Positions 55,332-63,774 of a stretch of DNA of 64,000 bases are shown piece after piece. The stretch is from Tetramitus jugosus (Eukaryota > Heterolobosea > Eutetramitea > Acrasida > Vahlkampfiidae). The stretch lies in the NCBI GenBank assembly GCA_937625935.1, contig OW569385.1, positions 1 to 64,000 on the forward strand. The letters are read 5' to 3'. Under the pieces are notes generated by a model that worked only from the letters and a program-made list of their open reading frames with translations, made no database searches and had not been told where the DNA came from. Numbering within the stretch: position 1 is the first letter of the stretch; every line of letters begins with the position of its first letter. Position numbers and translations under genes: made by a program.

Positions 55332-56837
55332 TCATTCGTATGTGTTCCATTGATCAACGGTTGACTTGAGGCAATTGAGAGTTGTGGGAGTGATCATTTC
55401 TTGCTGTCTCGAAGATATTTGTATCTCTCGGAGTGTTCCCTGGAGATATTGGAATGCAGGGTCAGTAAATTGAAAACAGAGAATCATTCTCAAAGTGTGG
55501 ATGGTTCCTTCTAGATAACGGAAAGCTTCGTTTGTAATTGTTTGTTGATCACAACAGGATATATTCAGGGTATGAATAGTTCCTTGGAGATAACTGAAGG
55601 CTCGATCGGTAATTGTACTTTGTTTACAATTACTCATATCCAAATGATAGATGGTTCCCTCCAGATATTGGAAAGCATCATCAGTCATTTGTGTACAGCC
55701 ATTCATCACCAACGTGTGAATTGTCCCTTTCAGATGACGAAAAGCTTCGTTTGTAATCGTTGCTTGAGTGCAATAGGATACATCCAACTTACGGATAGAT
55801 CCTTGCAGATAACTGAATGCTTTATCAGTTATAGTTGTTTGGTTGCAACATAACATTATTAGGGTATGAATGGTTCCTTGAAGATACCGAAATGCATTAT
55901 CTGTGATCGTTTCTTGATCACAAAATGATATATTTAACTTATGTATAGTTCCTTCCAGATAACTGAATGCTTGGTTAGTAATTGTTGGTTGGTTACATCC
56001 TGTCATGTTCAGCGTACGAATTGTGCCCTGCAAGTAACTGAATGCCTTGTCTGTGATGGTTTCTTGATCACAAGAGGACATATTTAGTTTGTGGATAGTT
56101 CCTTGCAGATAACTGAATGCATCGTTTGTAATTGATGATTGATTACAACTGGCAATATCTAACTCGCGAACAGTTCCTTGTAGATAACTGAATGCTTTGT
56201 CTGTAATGGTTGGTTGATTGCATCCTCTCATACGAAGCATTTGAATTGTTCCCTGCAGATAACTGAATGCTTTGTCAGTTATTGTCGTCTGATTGCACAT
56301 TGAGAGACATAAGTGTTGTATCGTTCCTTTCAGATAGCTGAATGCCTGATCTGTAATCGTCGTTTGATTGCAACCAAACATGTACAATGAATGGATTGTT
56401 CCTTGCAGATAGCTGAATGCTTGATCTGTAATTGTGATTTGCGTGCACCCTGAAATATAGAGGGTATGGATCGTACCTTGCAAATAACTGAATCCTCTGT
56501 CAGTTATTGTTGGTTGATCGCAGTTTGATATGAGTAGCTCATGAATTGTTCCTTGGAGATAACTTAGTGTTTCATCACTTATTTCTTTGTTTTCTGCAAA
56601 GTCAACACTGTAGAGAGTACCCTTGGCTAACTTGAGACATTCATGCAACTCATCAATGTCAATGTCTGATCGACATGTTCTAGTCTTATATGCCATGACC
56701 CGTTTGTTATACTTGAGTTGATTCAACTCTTTGTTGGCATAACTCAGAGAGATAAAGTCTTTTGTCCCCAAATGATCAACAATTTCAGTCAATAACTCGA
56801 TAGGAAGGGCAGTGACACGTTGTGTTGATTCTTGCAT
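55332..56837 (-). CDS. F-box protein with about 17 Cys-containing leucine-rich repeats (501 aa)
   Basis: The start at MQESTQRVTALPIELLTE is preferred (a Met seven codons earlier is also open). Residues ~8-50 form an F-box (LPIELLTEIVDHLGTKDFISLSYANKELNQL). From ~75 to the end runs a very regular array of 25-residue units of the form ITDKAFSYLQGTIHTLNMSGCNQ, about 17 copies with slight variation. This is the Cys-containing LRR type found in substrate-binding arms of SCF ubiquitin ligases. The near-identity of units suggests recent expansion or homogenisation. Likely cytosolic or nuclear adaptor. Confidence 0.85.
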   Translation of the reverse strand: MQESTQRVTALPIELLTEIVDHLGTKDFISLSYANKELNQLKYNKRVMAYKTRTCRSDIDIDELHECLKLAKGTLYSVDFAENKEISDETLSYLQGTIHELLISNCDQPTITDRGFSYLQGTIHTLYISGCTQITITDQAFSYLQGTIHSLYMFGCNQTTITDQAFSYLKGTIQHLCLSMCNQTTITDKAFSYLQGTIQMLRMRGCNQPTITDKAFSYLQGTVRELDIASCNQSSITNDAFSYLQGTIHKLNMSSCDQETITDKAFSYLQGTIRTLNMTGCNQPTITNQAFSYLEGTIHKLNISFCDQETITDNAFRYLQGTIHTLIMLCCNQTTITDKAFSYLQGSIRKLDVSYCTQATITNEAFRHLKGTIHTLVMNGCTQMTDDAFQYLEGTIYHLDMSNCKQSTITDRAFSYLQGTIHTLNISCCDQQTITNEAFRYLEGTIHTLRMILCFQFTDPAFQYLQGTLREIQISSRQQEMITPTTLNCLKSTVDQWNTYE

Positions 56838-56981
56838 TGTTTTTGTGTGGAAACTCATGTTCGTTCTTTCCAGTTCTTAATTTTTAGAGTCGAAGACCAA
56901 CAAAAGGTACTAAAACTTTCTGAGCTTCTAACCAACAAGGGCCGAGCAGGCAACACGTCGCACGTCGTGCTAAAATTTTGC

Positions 56982-56996
56982 GAAAATCATATTTAT
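56982..56996 (+). repeat. Target-site duplication, left copy
   Basis: GAAAATCATATTTAT, identical to 58301-58315, directly followed by the poly-T (poly-A on the minus strand) of the retroelement. Confidence 0.92.
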
Positions 56997-58300
56997 TTTT
57001 TTTTTTTTTTTGTTCCATACAACCAAGTGTGCGCAAGCACACGATTGCTCATTTATTGACTTGTTTTGTGAGTGACGACCCGTAGGGCGTCGCTCACTCT
57101 TCTTCTCTTGTTGTCCCCGACGGTGCACCTACAGGTTGGAAGAATCACTCTGGTGAGTGTTTTGATTGATGCCCTTCATCAAAGAGCGTAACCTTGTAGT
57201 AGGACCGCCGATGGACACAGAGCCATCTGTTGTTGTTTTCTTGTTTTGGGCCTTGTTGCTCCTCAGATCACCCAGTGTGATCCTAGCACTCCTCTTCTTG
57301 TTGTCATTGAGTTGTGGACTTTGAATCTCCTTTTCGGAGTCGTCGTCCACATCCACAATGACTGGTTCGTCCTCAGTCAAACCATACCTTTTGCGTGCAC
57401 TGGCTAGTGCCAATGCAGCAATTTCCTTCTTCGCTCTGGCAAACACTGGAGAAGTGGCATTCACTTGCTCCAGGATTTGCTGATTTTCAGCGCTGAGCTG
57501 TGCAACAGGCACTGTTGGCAGTGGTGTTGCACTCCTTTGTTCTTCTGTCTCCATCAGACCAGGAGCAGTTCTTTGTGCAACTTCTTGTTCCGGTATCGGA
57601 ACCGGTTTGTTGCCCTCTTGGCCCTTTGTCTTTGCCAATTCCTTGGTGAGTTCTGTGACCTGTCGACGCAGTCCGTCAACCACCGTCAGCAGCTCCTCAT
57701 ACATCTTTGTCAACCTCTTGTTGACGGCCTTGAGAGGATCATGTGGTCTCTCGACGTATCGAGTGACCGTGGCCTTTACCTTGTTCGCTCCGGTGAGCAC
57801 TGCTTGTGCATAGGTTTCATCACCCATGACCACGAAAGCAGTGTCACGCTTCTTGAGCACACTGGCGACCTTTTCAGGTCCCAGTAGCTTCTTGATGTCG
57901 TCCACTGACATGTTCTTCATGCCATGGACGACCACCTTTCTTGTGCAATCAACACTGCGCTTGGGTGCAGCAGTGCTGTTGCCAATCCTCCTTTGCTTGT
58001 TGAACAAATCAACAAAGTCATAGATGCGGTCACCCTTGACCGTCACCCATGCAACAAAGCGTTGCTGGCCTTTCCTCTTGATGACTTGGACTCGGTTGAG
58101 CCACTCACCAAACTCCTCTCCAATCTTTCTTGCCAAAGATGACTGAGAGACGCCATTACCGTTGCCAGTAATGACGACCTCTCTGTCACTTGGCCTAGAG
58201 CCTTTCCGTGCAGTGGTCCACACTGCATAACGGCTGTTGCCGTATTCCTTCACCAAATTTGTTGAATCACCAGACATGTGATTCCGTTTTTTTCTGCGTT
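56997..58300 (-). mobile_element. ORF1-only poly(A) retroelement inserted upstream of tRNA-Arg
   Basis: A 1304-bp unit on the minus strand: a 23-bp 5' leader, one ORF of 382 codons, ~120 bp 3' UTR, and a poly(A) tail (T-run 56997-57011). It is bounded by a perfect 15-bp target-site duplication. The insertion lies 28 bp upstream of the first base of a tRNA-Arg gene. The poly(A), the long TSD and the absence of LTRs point to target-primed reverse transcription. No reverse transcriptase is encoded, so it is non-autonomous or a retrogene. It is richer in GC than its surroundings. Confidence 0.85.
57129..58277 (-). CDS. Retroelement ORF1-like protein (382 aa), probable RNA-binding
   Basis: Starts MSGDSTNLVKEYGNSRY; an upstream extension would cross the element border and the target duplication. 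Two successive beta-alpha modules (REVVITGNGNGVSQSSLARK... QQRFVAWVTVKG; RKVVVHGMKNMSVDDIKKLL... TAFVVMGDETYAQAVL) look like RRM-type folds. A coiled coil follows (KRLTKMYEELLTVVDGLRRQ), then a Pro/Gln-rich linker and a basic tail with KKRSARITLGDLRSN. Coiled coil plus RRM is the plan of LINE ORF1 proteins, which chaperone the element's RNA, although here the order is RRMs first. No catalytic motifs. The frame is intact, implying recent insertion or selection. Confidence 0.6.
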   Translation of the reverse strand: MSGDSTNLVKEYGNSRYAVWTTARKGSRPSDREVVITGNGNGVSQSSLARKIGEEFGEWLNRVQVIKRKGQQRFVAWVTVKGDRIYDFVDLFNKQRRIGNSTAAPKRSVDCTRKVVVHGMKNMSVDDIKKLLGPEKVASVLKKRDTAFVVMGDETYAQAVLTGANKVKATVTRYVERPHDPLKAVNKRLTKMYEELLTVVDGLRRQVTELTKELAKTKGQEGNKPVPIPEQEVAQRTAPGLMETEEQRSATPLPTVPVAQLSAENQQILEQVNATSPVFARAKKEIAALALASARKRYGLTEDEPVIVDVDDDSEKEIQSPQLNDNKKRSARITLGDLRSNKAQNKKTTTDGSVSIGGPTTRLRSLMKGINQNTHQSDSSNL

Positions 58301-58315
58301 GAAAATCATATTTAT
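58301..58315 (+). repeat. Target-site duplication, right copy
   Basis: GAAAATCATATTTAT, identical to 56982-56996. Ends 28 bp before the tRNA-Arg gene. Confidence 0.92.
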
Positions 58316-58343
58316 ACAAAAATAACTCATTTTCACATATCAA

Positions 58344-58417
58344 GCAGGCGTGGCTCAATTGGATAGAGTATCGGCCTACGGAGCCGGGGGTTGCGGGTTC
58401 GAGTCCCGCCGTCTGTA
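58344..58417 (+). tRNA. tRNA-Arg (anticodon ACG)
   Basis: 74-nt cloverleaf: acceptor GCAGGCG / CGTCTGT with A discriminator (includes G-U pairs), D-arm GCTC...GAGT, anticodon stem TCGGC/GCCGG with loop CTACGGA (anticodon ACG, reads CGU/CGC after A-to-I), T-arm GCGGG-TTCGAGT-CCCGC. B box GGTTCGAGTCC at 58396-58406. No intron, no encoded CCA. Confidence 0.95.
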
Positions 58418-58421
58418 CACC

Positions 58422-58426
58422 TTTTT
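58422..58426 (+). terminator. Pol III terminator of tRNA-Arg
   Basis: TTTTT run beginning 5 nt after the discriminator base. Confidence 0.8.
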
Positions 58427-58512
58427 CTCAATCAAAGCTTGCGAACACAACGAAAATACAAGGAAAGCGACTATCAGTATAAACTTCCGTGCACATTTGG
58501 TTCCTCATCGAC

Positions 58513-60187
58513 ATGGGAAATCAAACGAGTCGTCATCATGATTCAAGACAGCACCTGTCATCTGCCACAACAGTGATCCCGCCCAAAGAAAAAGGAAAGA
58601 TCAAAAAGCTTGGCCATGTGATTCGAAAATTCATGACGACGCCACCAGCAGCAGCTGATGTCATTCGTGGCAATTCCTTCAAGAAGAAGAAGAAAGATGA
58701 AGATAACACTGTTCAGCATCACCTGACACTGCTCTTGTTTGGTTGTGGAGGTGTTGGTAAAACGAGTTTGATTGTATGTTGTTTGTTGTTGGACGATCGA
58801 CTGTCATTTGTGTGTTTTTTAAGTTGTTTATTTGTTGTTGAAGTTTGATGATGATCAGAGCTATATAATATTTGATTGTTATCAAGTTCATAAACTTACC
58901 TGTTTGAAATTTCTCTGTTTTCTTTTTTTGTTTCATGGTTGGTCACTTTTTTTGTTGTTATTGTTGGTCTGTTTGTTTTGTTATTCATATGCACGTGTAT
59001 TATTATTATTATTATTGTTGCAGAAACAATTGATCATCATGTTCAAAGCTCATGACTTGAATGATGAACAGAGAATGAGGTGGATATCGACGATTCGGAC
59101 AAATTGTCTAAAATCGATGCAACAACTGTTAATATTAACGTGTGGTTACACGAATTTGGAGACTGGTGCGACTCATCGTGGCAGTAGCAATGGTGGTGAT
59201 TATGCATTGGATGAACTTGGTGTAGAGTCCTCCTTCTTGGTAGAAGAGAAAAATATGGGAGCAGCTCGAGAGATTTCTCAATTGAGTGCCTCCATGATTG
59301 CCAATCGGATTTGGACACGTGAGTTGGCTGCACAACTCATGAGCCTATGGTTTGATTCACATGTTCAACTCGCTTTTCGATTGTATGGTCACTTGTTGCA
59401 CTATGAGAATACGGATTATAATTTTGATACGAATTTGTGTGAACAAATGTGTAATGCTTCCTTCTTGCCGAGTAATACGGATATACTGATGAATACGAGG
59501 AAGACTGTGGGATTACAGGAAGAATTGTTTGAGTTGAGTGATGAGTTGTGTGTCTCGTGTTGGGACACTGGTGGACAGAGAAATGAAAGAAGAAAGTGGA
59601 AATCATTGATTCAGAACAATGAGTCCGTTCATGCCATACTCTTTGTTGTGTCAGCTGCCGAGTATGATCAAATGTGTTACGAAGATGGAAAGACCAATCG
59701 ACTCTCAGAATCCATCTCCACGTTCCGAGAGATGCTACAAAATGAACAATTGAAGCACGTGAATACAGTTGTCGTTTTCAACAAGATTGACTCTCTGGAG
59801 AAAAAGATGGCACTAAGGGACACCTTATCAGAACACTTTCCAGAATATAAGGGCGGTCAAGACGCTGCACAAGCTCTTCAATTTATCAAACAACAATTCT
59901 CTAGCGTTATCAGCCTGCCAGACTGCGCCCGCAAGGATGGTGCTCAAGTCAGCTTTATTGAAGCGAACATGATCGATAGGGATCATGTAAAACGGTTGAT
60001 TCATTTTGTTGTCAATGAGCAAGGCAGTGGTGCTCGATTCCACATTCCACACATCTCTGACGATGATAGACAAAATCATAGGCGTCTCTCCCAGAATGAT
60101 GACACAGACTCGGATCCAAACAATGACATTGCTGCTCATGAAGGTTCACCCAACGGTGGCCTACTATTGCCCAGCAGTTCACAGTAA
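58513..60187 (+). CDS. Divergent heterotrimeric G-protein alpha subunit, two exons (474 aa)
   Basis: Exon 1 58513-58773 (87 codons), intron 58774-59023 (250 bp, GTATGT...GTTGCAG, phase 0), exon 2 59024-60187. It begins MGNQTS, a good N-myristoylation signal. G1 is LLLFGCGGVGKTSLI continuing KQLIIMFKAH, G2 region DILMNTRKTVG with the Arg/Thr pair, G3 CWDTGGQRNERRKW with the catalytic Gln, G4 VVVFNKIDSLEKKM. The G5 site reads FIEANMI instead of TCAT. The P-loop GCGGVGKTS is closer to Ras-type loops than to the usual GAGESGKS. A Gly/Ser-rich insertion sits in the helical domain (~120-150), and a ~60-residue Asp/Asn/Ser-rich tail extends the C-terminus, where receptor coupling normally occurs. 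Confidence 0.88.
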
Positions 60188-60443
60188 ACATGTTTAGTAT
60201 TGAATCTAATGCTGCCTAACTTTGGTTACAAACAGAGATCAACCTGGCTGCCAACGATAGGATGACGATGAAGATTCAGAGAGTGAACTGCATCTGACAA
60301 GAATGAAGTTTTTCTCACTTTAAGAGCTTATTAAGTATTTCCTATTATTTCAAACAGATTTATTACCACATTGATCAGGTGAAGTCAAGCCAATCAGTCA
60401 GTTTTGTTCAAACAGAGAGATATGGTGAGTGAGTACACACATC

Positions 60444-61733
60444 TTACAATGGTCTTGCAGAGTAGATTGAAGATTCAATGCTGCACTCATTGGTTCCTCT
60501 TCGGATCCAGAAGTATCCGTTCATTCCCCAATTTGGTCCCCAACTGTTGGCAACAATCCAATATGGCATTCCAGAAGCGCTATCTGTTCCCCAACCGACA
60601 ATTCTAATGGCATGACCTGCCTGAAGAGAACCATAGGTGTGAGTGTAGACACCAGACTTGTAATAGTAGAAATCAGAGTAGACATAGTATGAGGCATGAA
60701 CTGGACCATTGGCCACAATATCATTCATCACACTGGTCAAATCAGTACTGGAGAACTTTGTAATCGTGTTGGAGTTTGCTCTGTATCTGACAAATGAACC
60801 AGAACCGGTACATGTGTTGGCACAAGCCTTGTTGCTAGTGTCGGAAGCACTCACATAAGGTGTACAGGTCTCAGTAGTTGTTCCAGTCTCAGCCAAGAAA
60901 GTCCAAGTCTTGGACATGTAACCACCCTTGCAAGCCAAGTTATAACTGTTGCAGTTGAGTTGGTATTGTGGGGAGAGATCAACCTTGGTGGCACCTTTGG
61001 TAGCAATACAGATTCTATCGGCCAAGACACCAGCAGCACTGAATGCCCAGCATCCTCCACAACTTCCCTGAGACTTGATTGTGGACATGCAGTTTGGCCA
61101 CTTGGTACGAGCATCGAAAGAACTTGGCGTACCACCAGTCACAGCTGGTGATGGTGCTGGAGAAGGAGTTGGAGTTGGTGCAGGAGCTGGTGCTGGTGTT
61201 GGTGCTGGAGTAGGTGCTGGAGAAGGAGATGGAGTGGATGACTCTGGTCCAATGACCAAACTACCACTCACGCAATGATATTGAGTTGGATTGTAGCACG
61301 CTCTTCCGCAAGCAGTCATTCCAGATGGGCACATTTGTCCATTGGTACAAGTGTATTGAGTTGGATTGTAGCAAGCACCATCACAGCAAGAAAGAGTTCC
61401 ACAGTCGACACCGCCGCAAGTCTCTTTAATCTTTCTGCTTTGAGGAGCAGTGGCATTGTTAAACATTTCTTCACCGTCGTCTTCAATCTGAATACCCAAG
61501 AGGTATTTGAGATCTCTGACACGCTTGCCTTCGAATCCCTTATTCACACCAGCAGTCCATGAAGGATTGTTCAGGTTGATACGTTCAATCACGGCTTCAT
61601 CGTCCAAGTCTTCAAAATCGTGATTCACACCAGAAATGGATCTTGGGAATGCACTCAATGCAAATGAGCAGTAGGAGACAACGAGGAGGAGCAGAGCCAA
61701 CAGAATGGCAGAATTCTTTCTTGAGTAAGACAT
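60444..61733 (-). CDS. Cathepsin-B-like papain-family protease with Cys-rich module (429 aa)
   Basis: Signal peptide at ~9-28 (AILLALLLLVVSYCSFALSA). A propeptide segment NNPSWTAGVNKGFEG is typical of cathepsin B. Residues ~105-165 are two Cys-rich repeats (CDGACYNPTQYTC, CGRACYNPTQYHC), the same module as in the protein at 39891-40787. A ~35-residue Pro/Ala/Thr/Ser linker follows. The C1A catalytic domain has SQGSCGGCWAFSAAG (nucleophile Cys), GHAIRIVGWG (His) and ANSWGPNWGMNGYF (Asn). The oxyanion Gln precedes the Cys. The GGC instead of GSC at the active site is a mild variant. Likely lysosomal or secreted, with the module binding a glycan. Intact. Confidence 0.88.
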   Translation of the reverse strand: MSYSRKNSAILLALLLLVVSYCSFALSAFPRSISGVNHDFEDLDDEAVIERINLNNPSWTAGVNKGFEGKRVRDLKYLLGIQIEDDGEEMFNNATAPQSRKIKETCGGVDCGTLSCCDGACYNPTQYTCTNGQMCPSGMTACGRACYNPTQYHCVSGSLVIGPESSTPSPSPAPTPAPTPAPAPAPTPTPSPAPSPAVTGGTPSSFDARTKWPNCMSTIKSQGSCGGCWAFSAAGVLADRICIATKGATKVDLSPQYQLNCNSYNLACKGGYMSKTWTFLAETGTTTETCTPYVSASDTSNKACANTCTGSGSFVRYRANSNTITKFSSTDLTSVMNDIVANGPVHASYYVYSDFYYYKSGVYTHTYGSLQAGHAIRIVGWGTDSASGMPYWIVANSWGPNWGMNGYFWIRRGTNECSIESSIYSARPL

Positions 61734-61817
61734 GATTCTAGTAGGTGGTTGGTAATTAAGGTGTTTGTTATTGTGTTGTTTGTGTTGTTATCCAAGTGGT
61801 GTTGTCCAGAGGTGTTG

Positions 61818-61825
61818 CTTTTATA
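61818..61825 (-). promoter_or_regulatory. TATA box of the cathepsin gene
   Basis: TATAAAAG on the minus strand, 85-92 bp upstream of the ATG at 61733; identical to the octamer before the 15453 gene. Confidence 0.6.
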
Positions 61826-62512
61826 CGTAGGCTGGTTGTCTCACACATGGGGGCTTGTTACAACCATTCAGTAGATTCGCGGCAACATCACATATGACAG
61901 CATATTCATACCCATATTCTCAATGTTCAAAAGAGCGAATGTTTTTGGAGGATAGATCCCGAATGGGACAGTAGGAAGTTTCTAGTTGCTACGGAGAGAG
62001 TCTTTCATGAGAAACAGAATCGCTCTGTTTCACTCTTTCGAAGGGAAGAATGACCCGCGTAGCATAGGTCAAGATTCTGTTCCGAGCATCCAATGAATCA
62101 AAAAAAAGATGCGACAACAGACACGGATTCGATGGTGAATCAATGAAGGTCATTCGTCGATAAGCTTAACTGCAACGAGAGCGATGAATACTTCCAGATT
62201 CAATTTGGTGGAAGCAAAAATGTTCATCTGTTGTAATGTTGATCTCCGACAAGAATCGGCGAAATTATCTCCAAAGAGAACAACTTCATGCCCTATTCGG
62301 GAAGTCATCCTTTACGGATAACATTTTGCTCTGAATTGTGAATCGTCAATCATTGTATTGAATGTGTGAGCCCTTGAATCCTCCCTACATAAAGGATGAC
62401 AGGGAACTCTGGCTCTCTCTCAACAACAACCACAAACACAAAGAATACCAACCATAACAACAAGTACACTGAGATCTTCTCACTTTTAGGACAACACAAG
62501 AGAATTTTAACA
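61826..62512. other. Intergenic stretch between divergent genes
   Basis: About 690 bp between the cathepsin (minus) and the mitochondrial-type protein (plus). No gene seen; the 39 codons open before 62513 are Thr/Asn-rich and judged to be leader. Several GAATCGCTCTGTTTC/GAATC-type short inverted segments occur near 62010-62090. Confidence 0.4.
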
Positions 62513-63082
62513 ATGAACAGTTCACTACTCAGAATTTCAGCCAAGAGACTGCTCAATAACTCCAAGGGCTTAAATAAGGTTCAATTCCTTGCTGCATCGT
62601 CCTGCTCTAGCATGATGAACACGAACCTTTCCAAGAATTGCTTCCAGTTGACTCAACCTCAATTCAGAATGGTTGCTTCGGACAAGAAGGCTGCTAACCC
62701 TGGATACCTCGATGGACTCGTCGGTGAATACGAAGATCCAAACTACAAGCTCGATATCAAGACAGAAGAGTGGAGAGAGGGACAATGGTTCTATTTCTTC
62801 TCAGATTTTGGTGTGTGGATTCTATTGGTTCCAACGTGCATAGCCATTGCTGCTTCAGCAGCTTCGTTGATGTGGTACACATTGTTCGATCCAACGAACC
62901 AAGTCCTTAGATTCAATCCTCATCCTGAATTGGCCATCAAGAACGGTTTGGATCTCTATCAAGTGAGGAGTCCACTGTTGGCTTGGCAATATGAATTTGG
63001 TTTGCACCATGACAGAAAGATGCACTTTTATCATGAGATTGAAGATGCTATTGAGAGAAAGAAGAAGCTTGCCAGCTTGTAA
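62513..63082 (+). CDS. Mitochondrial single-pass membrane protein of unknown function (189 aa)
   Basis: The start MNSSLLRISAKRLLNNSKGL is a strong mitochondrial presequence: Ser/Leu/Arg/Lys-rich, no acids, amphipathic. The mature part begins around residue 55 with DKKAANPGYLDGLVGEYEDP. A membrane span follows at ~100-122 (GVWILLVPTCIAIAASAASLMWY), then a conserved-looking polar tail with many aromatics and His (LLAWQYEFGLHHDRKMHFYHE) and a Lys-rich C-terminus. Size and plan resemble accessory subunits of respiratory complexes, but no family is recognised. Intact; a 39-codon upstream extension is rejected. Confidence 0.7.
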   Translation: MNSSLLRISAKRLLNNSKGLNKVQFLAASSCSSMMNTNLSKNCFQLTQPQFRMVASDKKAANPGYLDGLVGEYEDPNYKLDIKTEEWREGQWFYFFSDFGVWILLVPTCIAIAASAASLMWYTLFDPTNQVLRFNPHPELAIKNGLDLYQVRSPLLAWQYEFGLHHDRKMHFYHEIEDAIERKKKLASL

Positions 63083-63408
63083 AGTGCAGTTGACGAACAA
63101 TAGAATCTAAGTGTTCATCAACAAAAAAATCAGGGAAGTACTCCCTCTGCAACAATGTAAATAAACTAGCTAAATTGATGAACTTGAAGAGTATTATCGA
63201 ACAAGGACCACTAACGCTGAAGAATGATGAATTACAAGCAAAGATTGAGAAACATTCACACGTGCTCCGATACTCAGCAGATGACATAGAGAAGGAAAAG
63301 GAAGATTTTGCACATAAGAATGAAGATACGTCAGATCTCTCTAGTTCAGCGCCTACTACCTCATTGCCAATAAGGATTATAAAGTCGTGCTGCAAGTACA
63401 CAAAAGGT
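63083..63408. other. Intergenic stretch before tRNA-Phe
   Basis: A plus-strand frame of 88 codons (63175-63441) reads Lys/Glu-rich helical sequence but runs into the tRNA gene, so it is doubtful. Otherwise nothing seen. Confidence 0.35.
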
Positions 63409-63481
63409 TGCCGAAAGCGTGGATCGAACACGCGACCTTAAGATCTTCAGTCTCACGCTCTCCCAACTGAGCTATTTCGGC
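63409..63481 (-). tRNA. tRNA-Phe (anticodon GAA)
   Basis: 73-nt cloverleaf on the minus strand: acceptor GCCGAAA / TTTCGGC with A discriminator, D-arm GCTCAGTTGGGAGAGC, anticodon loop CTGAAGA in stem AGA/TCT-type pairing, T-arm CGTGTTCGATCCACG. No intron, no encoded CCA. A TTTT terminator lies just downstream at 63405-63402. Confidence 0.96.
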
Positions 63482-63774
63482 CTTCTTGTTGTATTAATTT
63501 ACTATTTTAGGGGTATTGTAAATTTATCCAAAATTTTCAGTCTGTCGTCCTGGGCGAATGTCTTTCGACCTTAGGAGCCATCTATAAGTATCTGAGCAAA
63601 CACTGATGAGGTGTACTTACCACCGCTTAGGACTTATAAGATTTGTTACCACCATCATTAAAATTAAGATACGTTTAAAGCTACAATCTCGGCTCCAGAT
63701 GGCCTGAAAAACACTGCGCCACCATTAGAGAAAGTCGTACATAAACAGGAAATAATCAATAATCAACAAAGTCT
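63482..63774. other. Intergenic stretch, no gene seen
   Basis: About 290 bp of AT-rich sequence between tRNA-Phe and the 3' end of the edge gene. No supported RNA or protein gene. Confidence 0.4.

Noticed and set aside
63601-63640. CTGATGAG and GTACTTACC, reminiscent of a hammerhead core and the U1 snRNA 5' end
   Set aside because: No CGAAA partner or stems for a hammerhead, and no Sm site or U1 stem-loops downstream.
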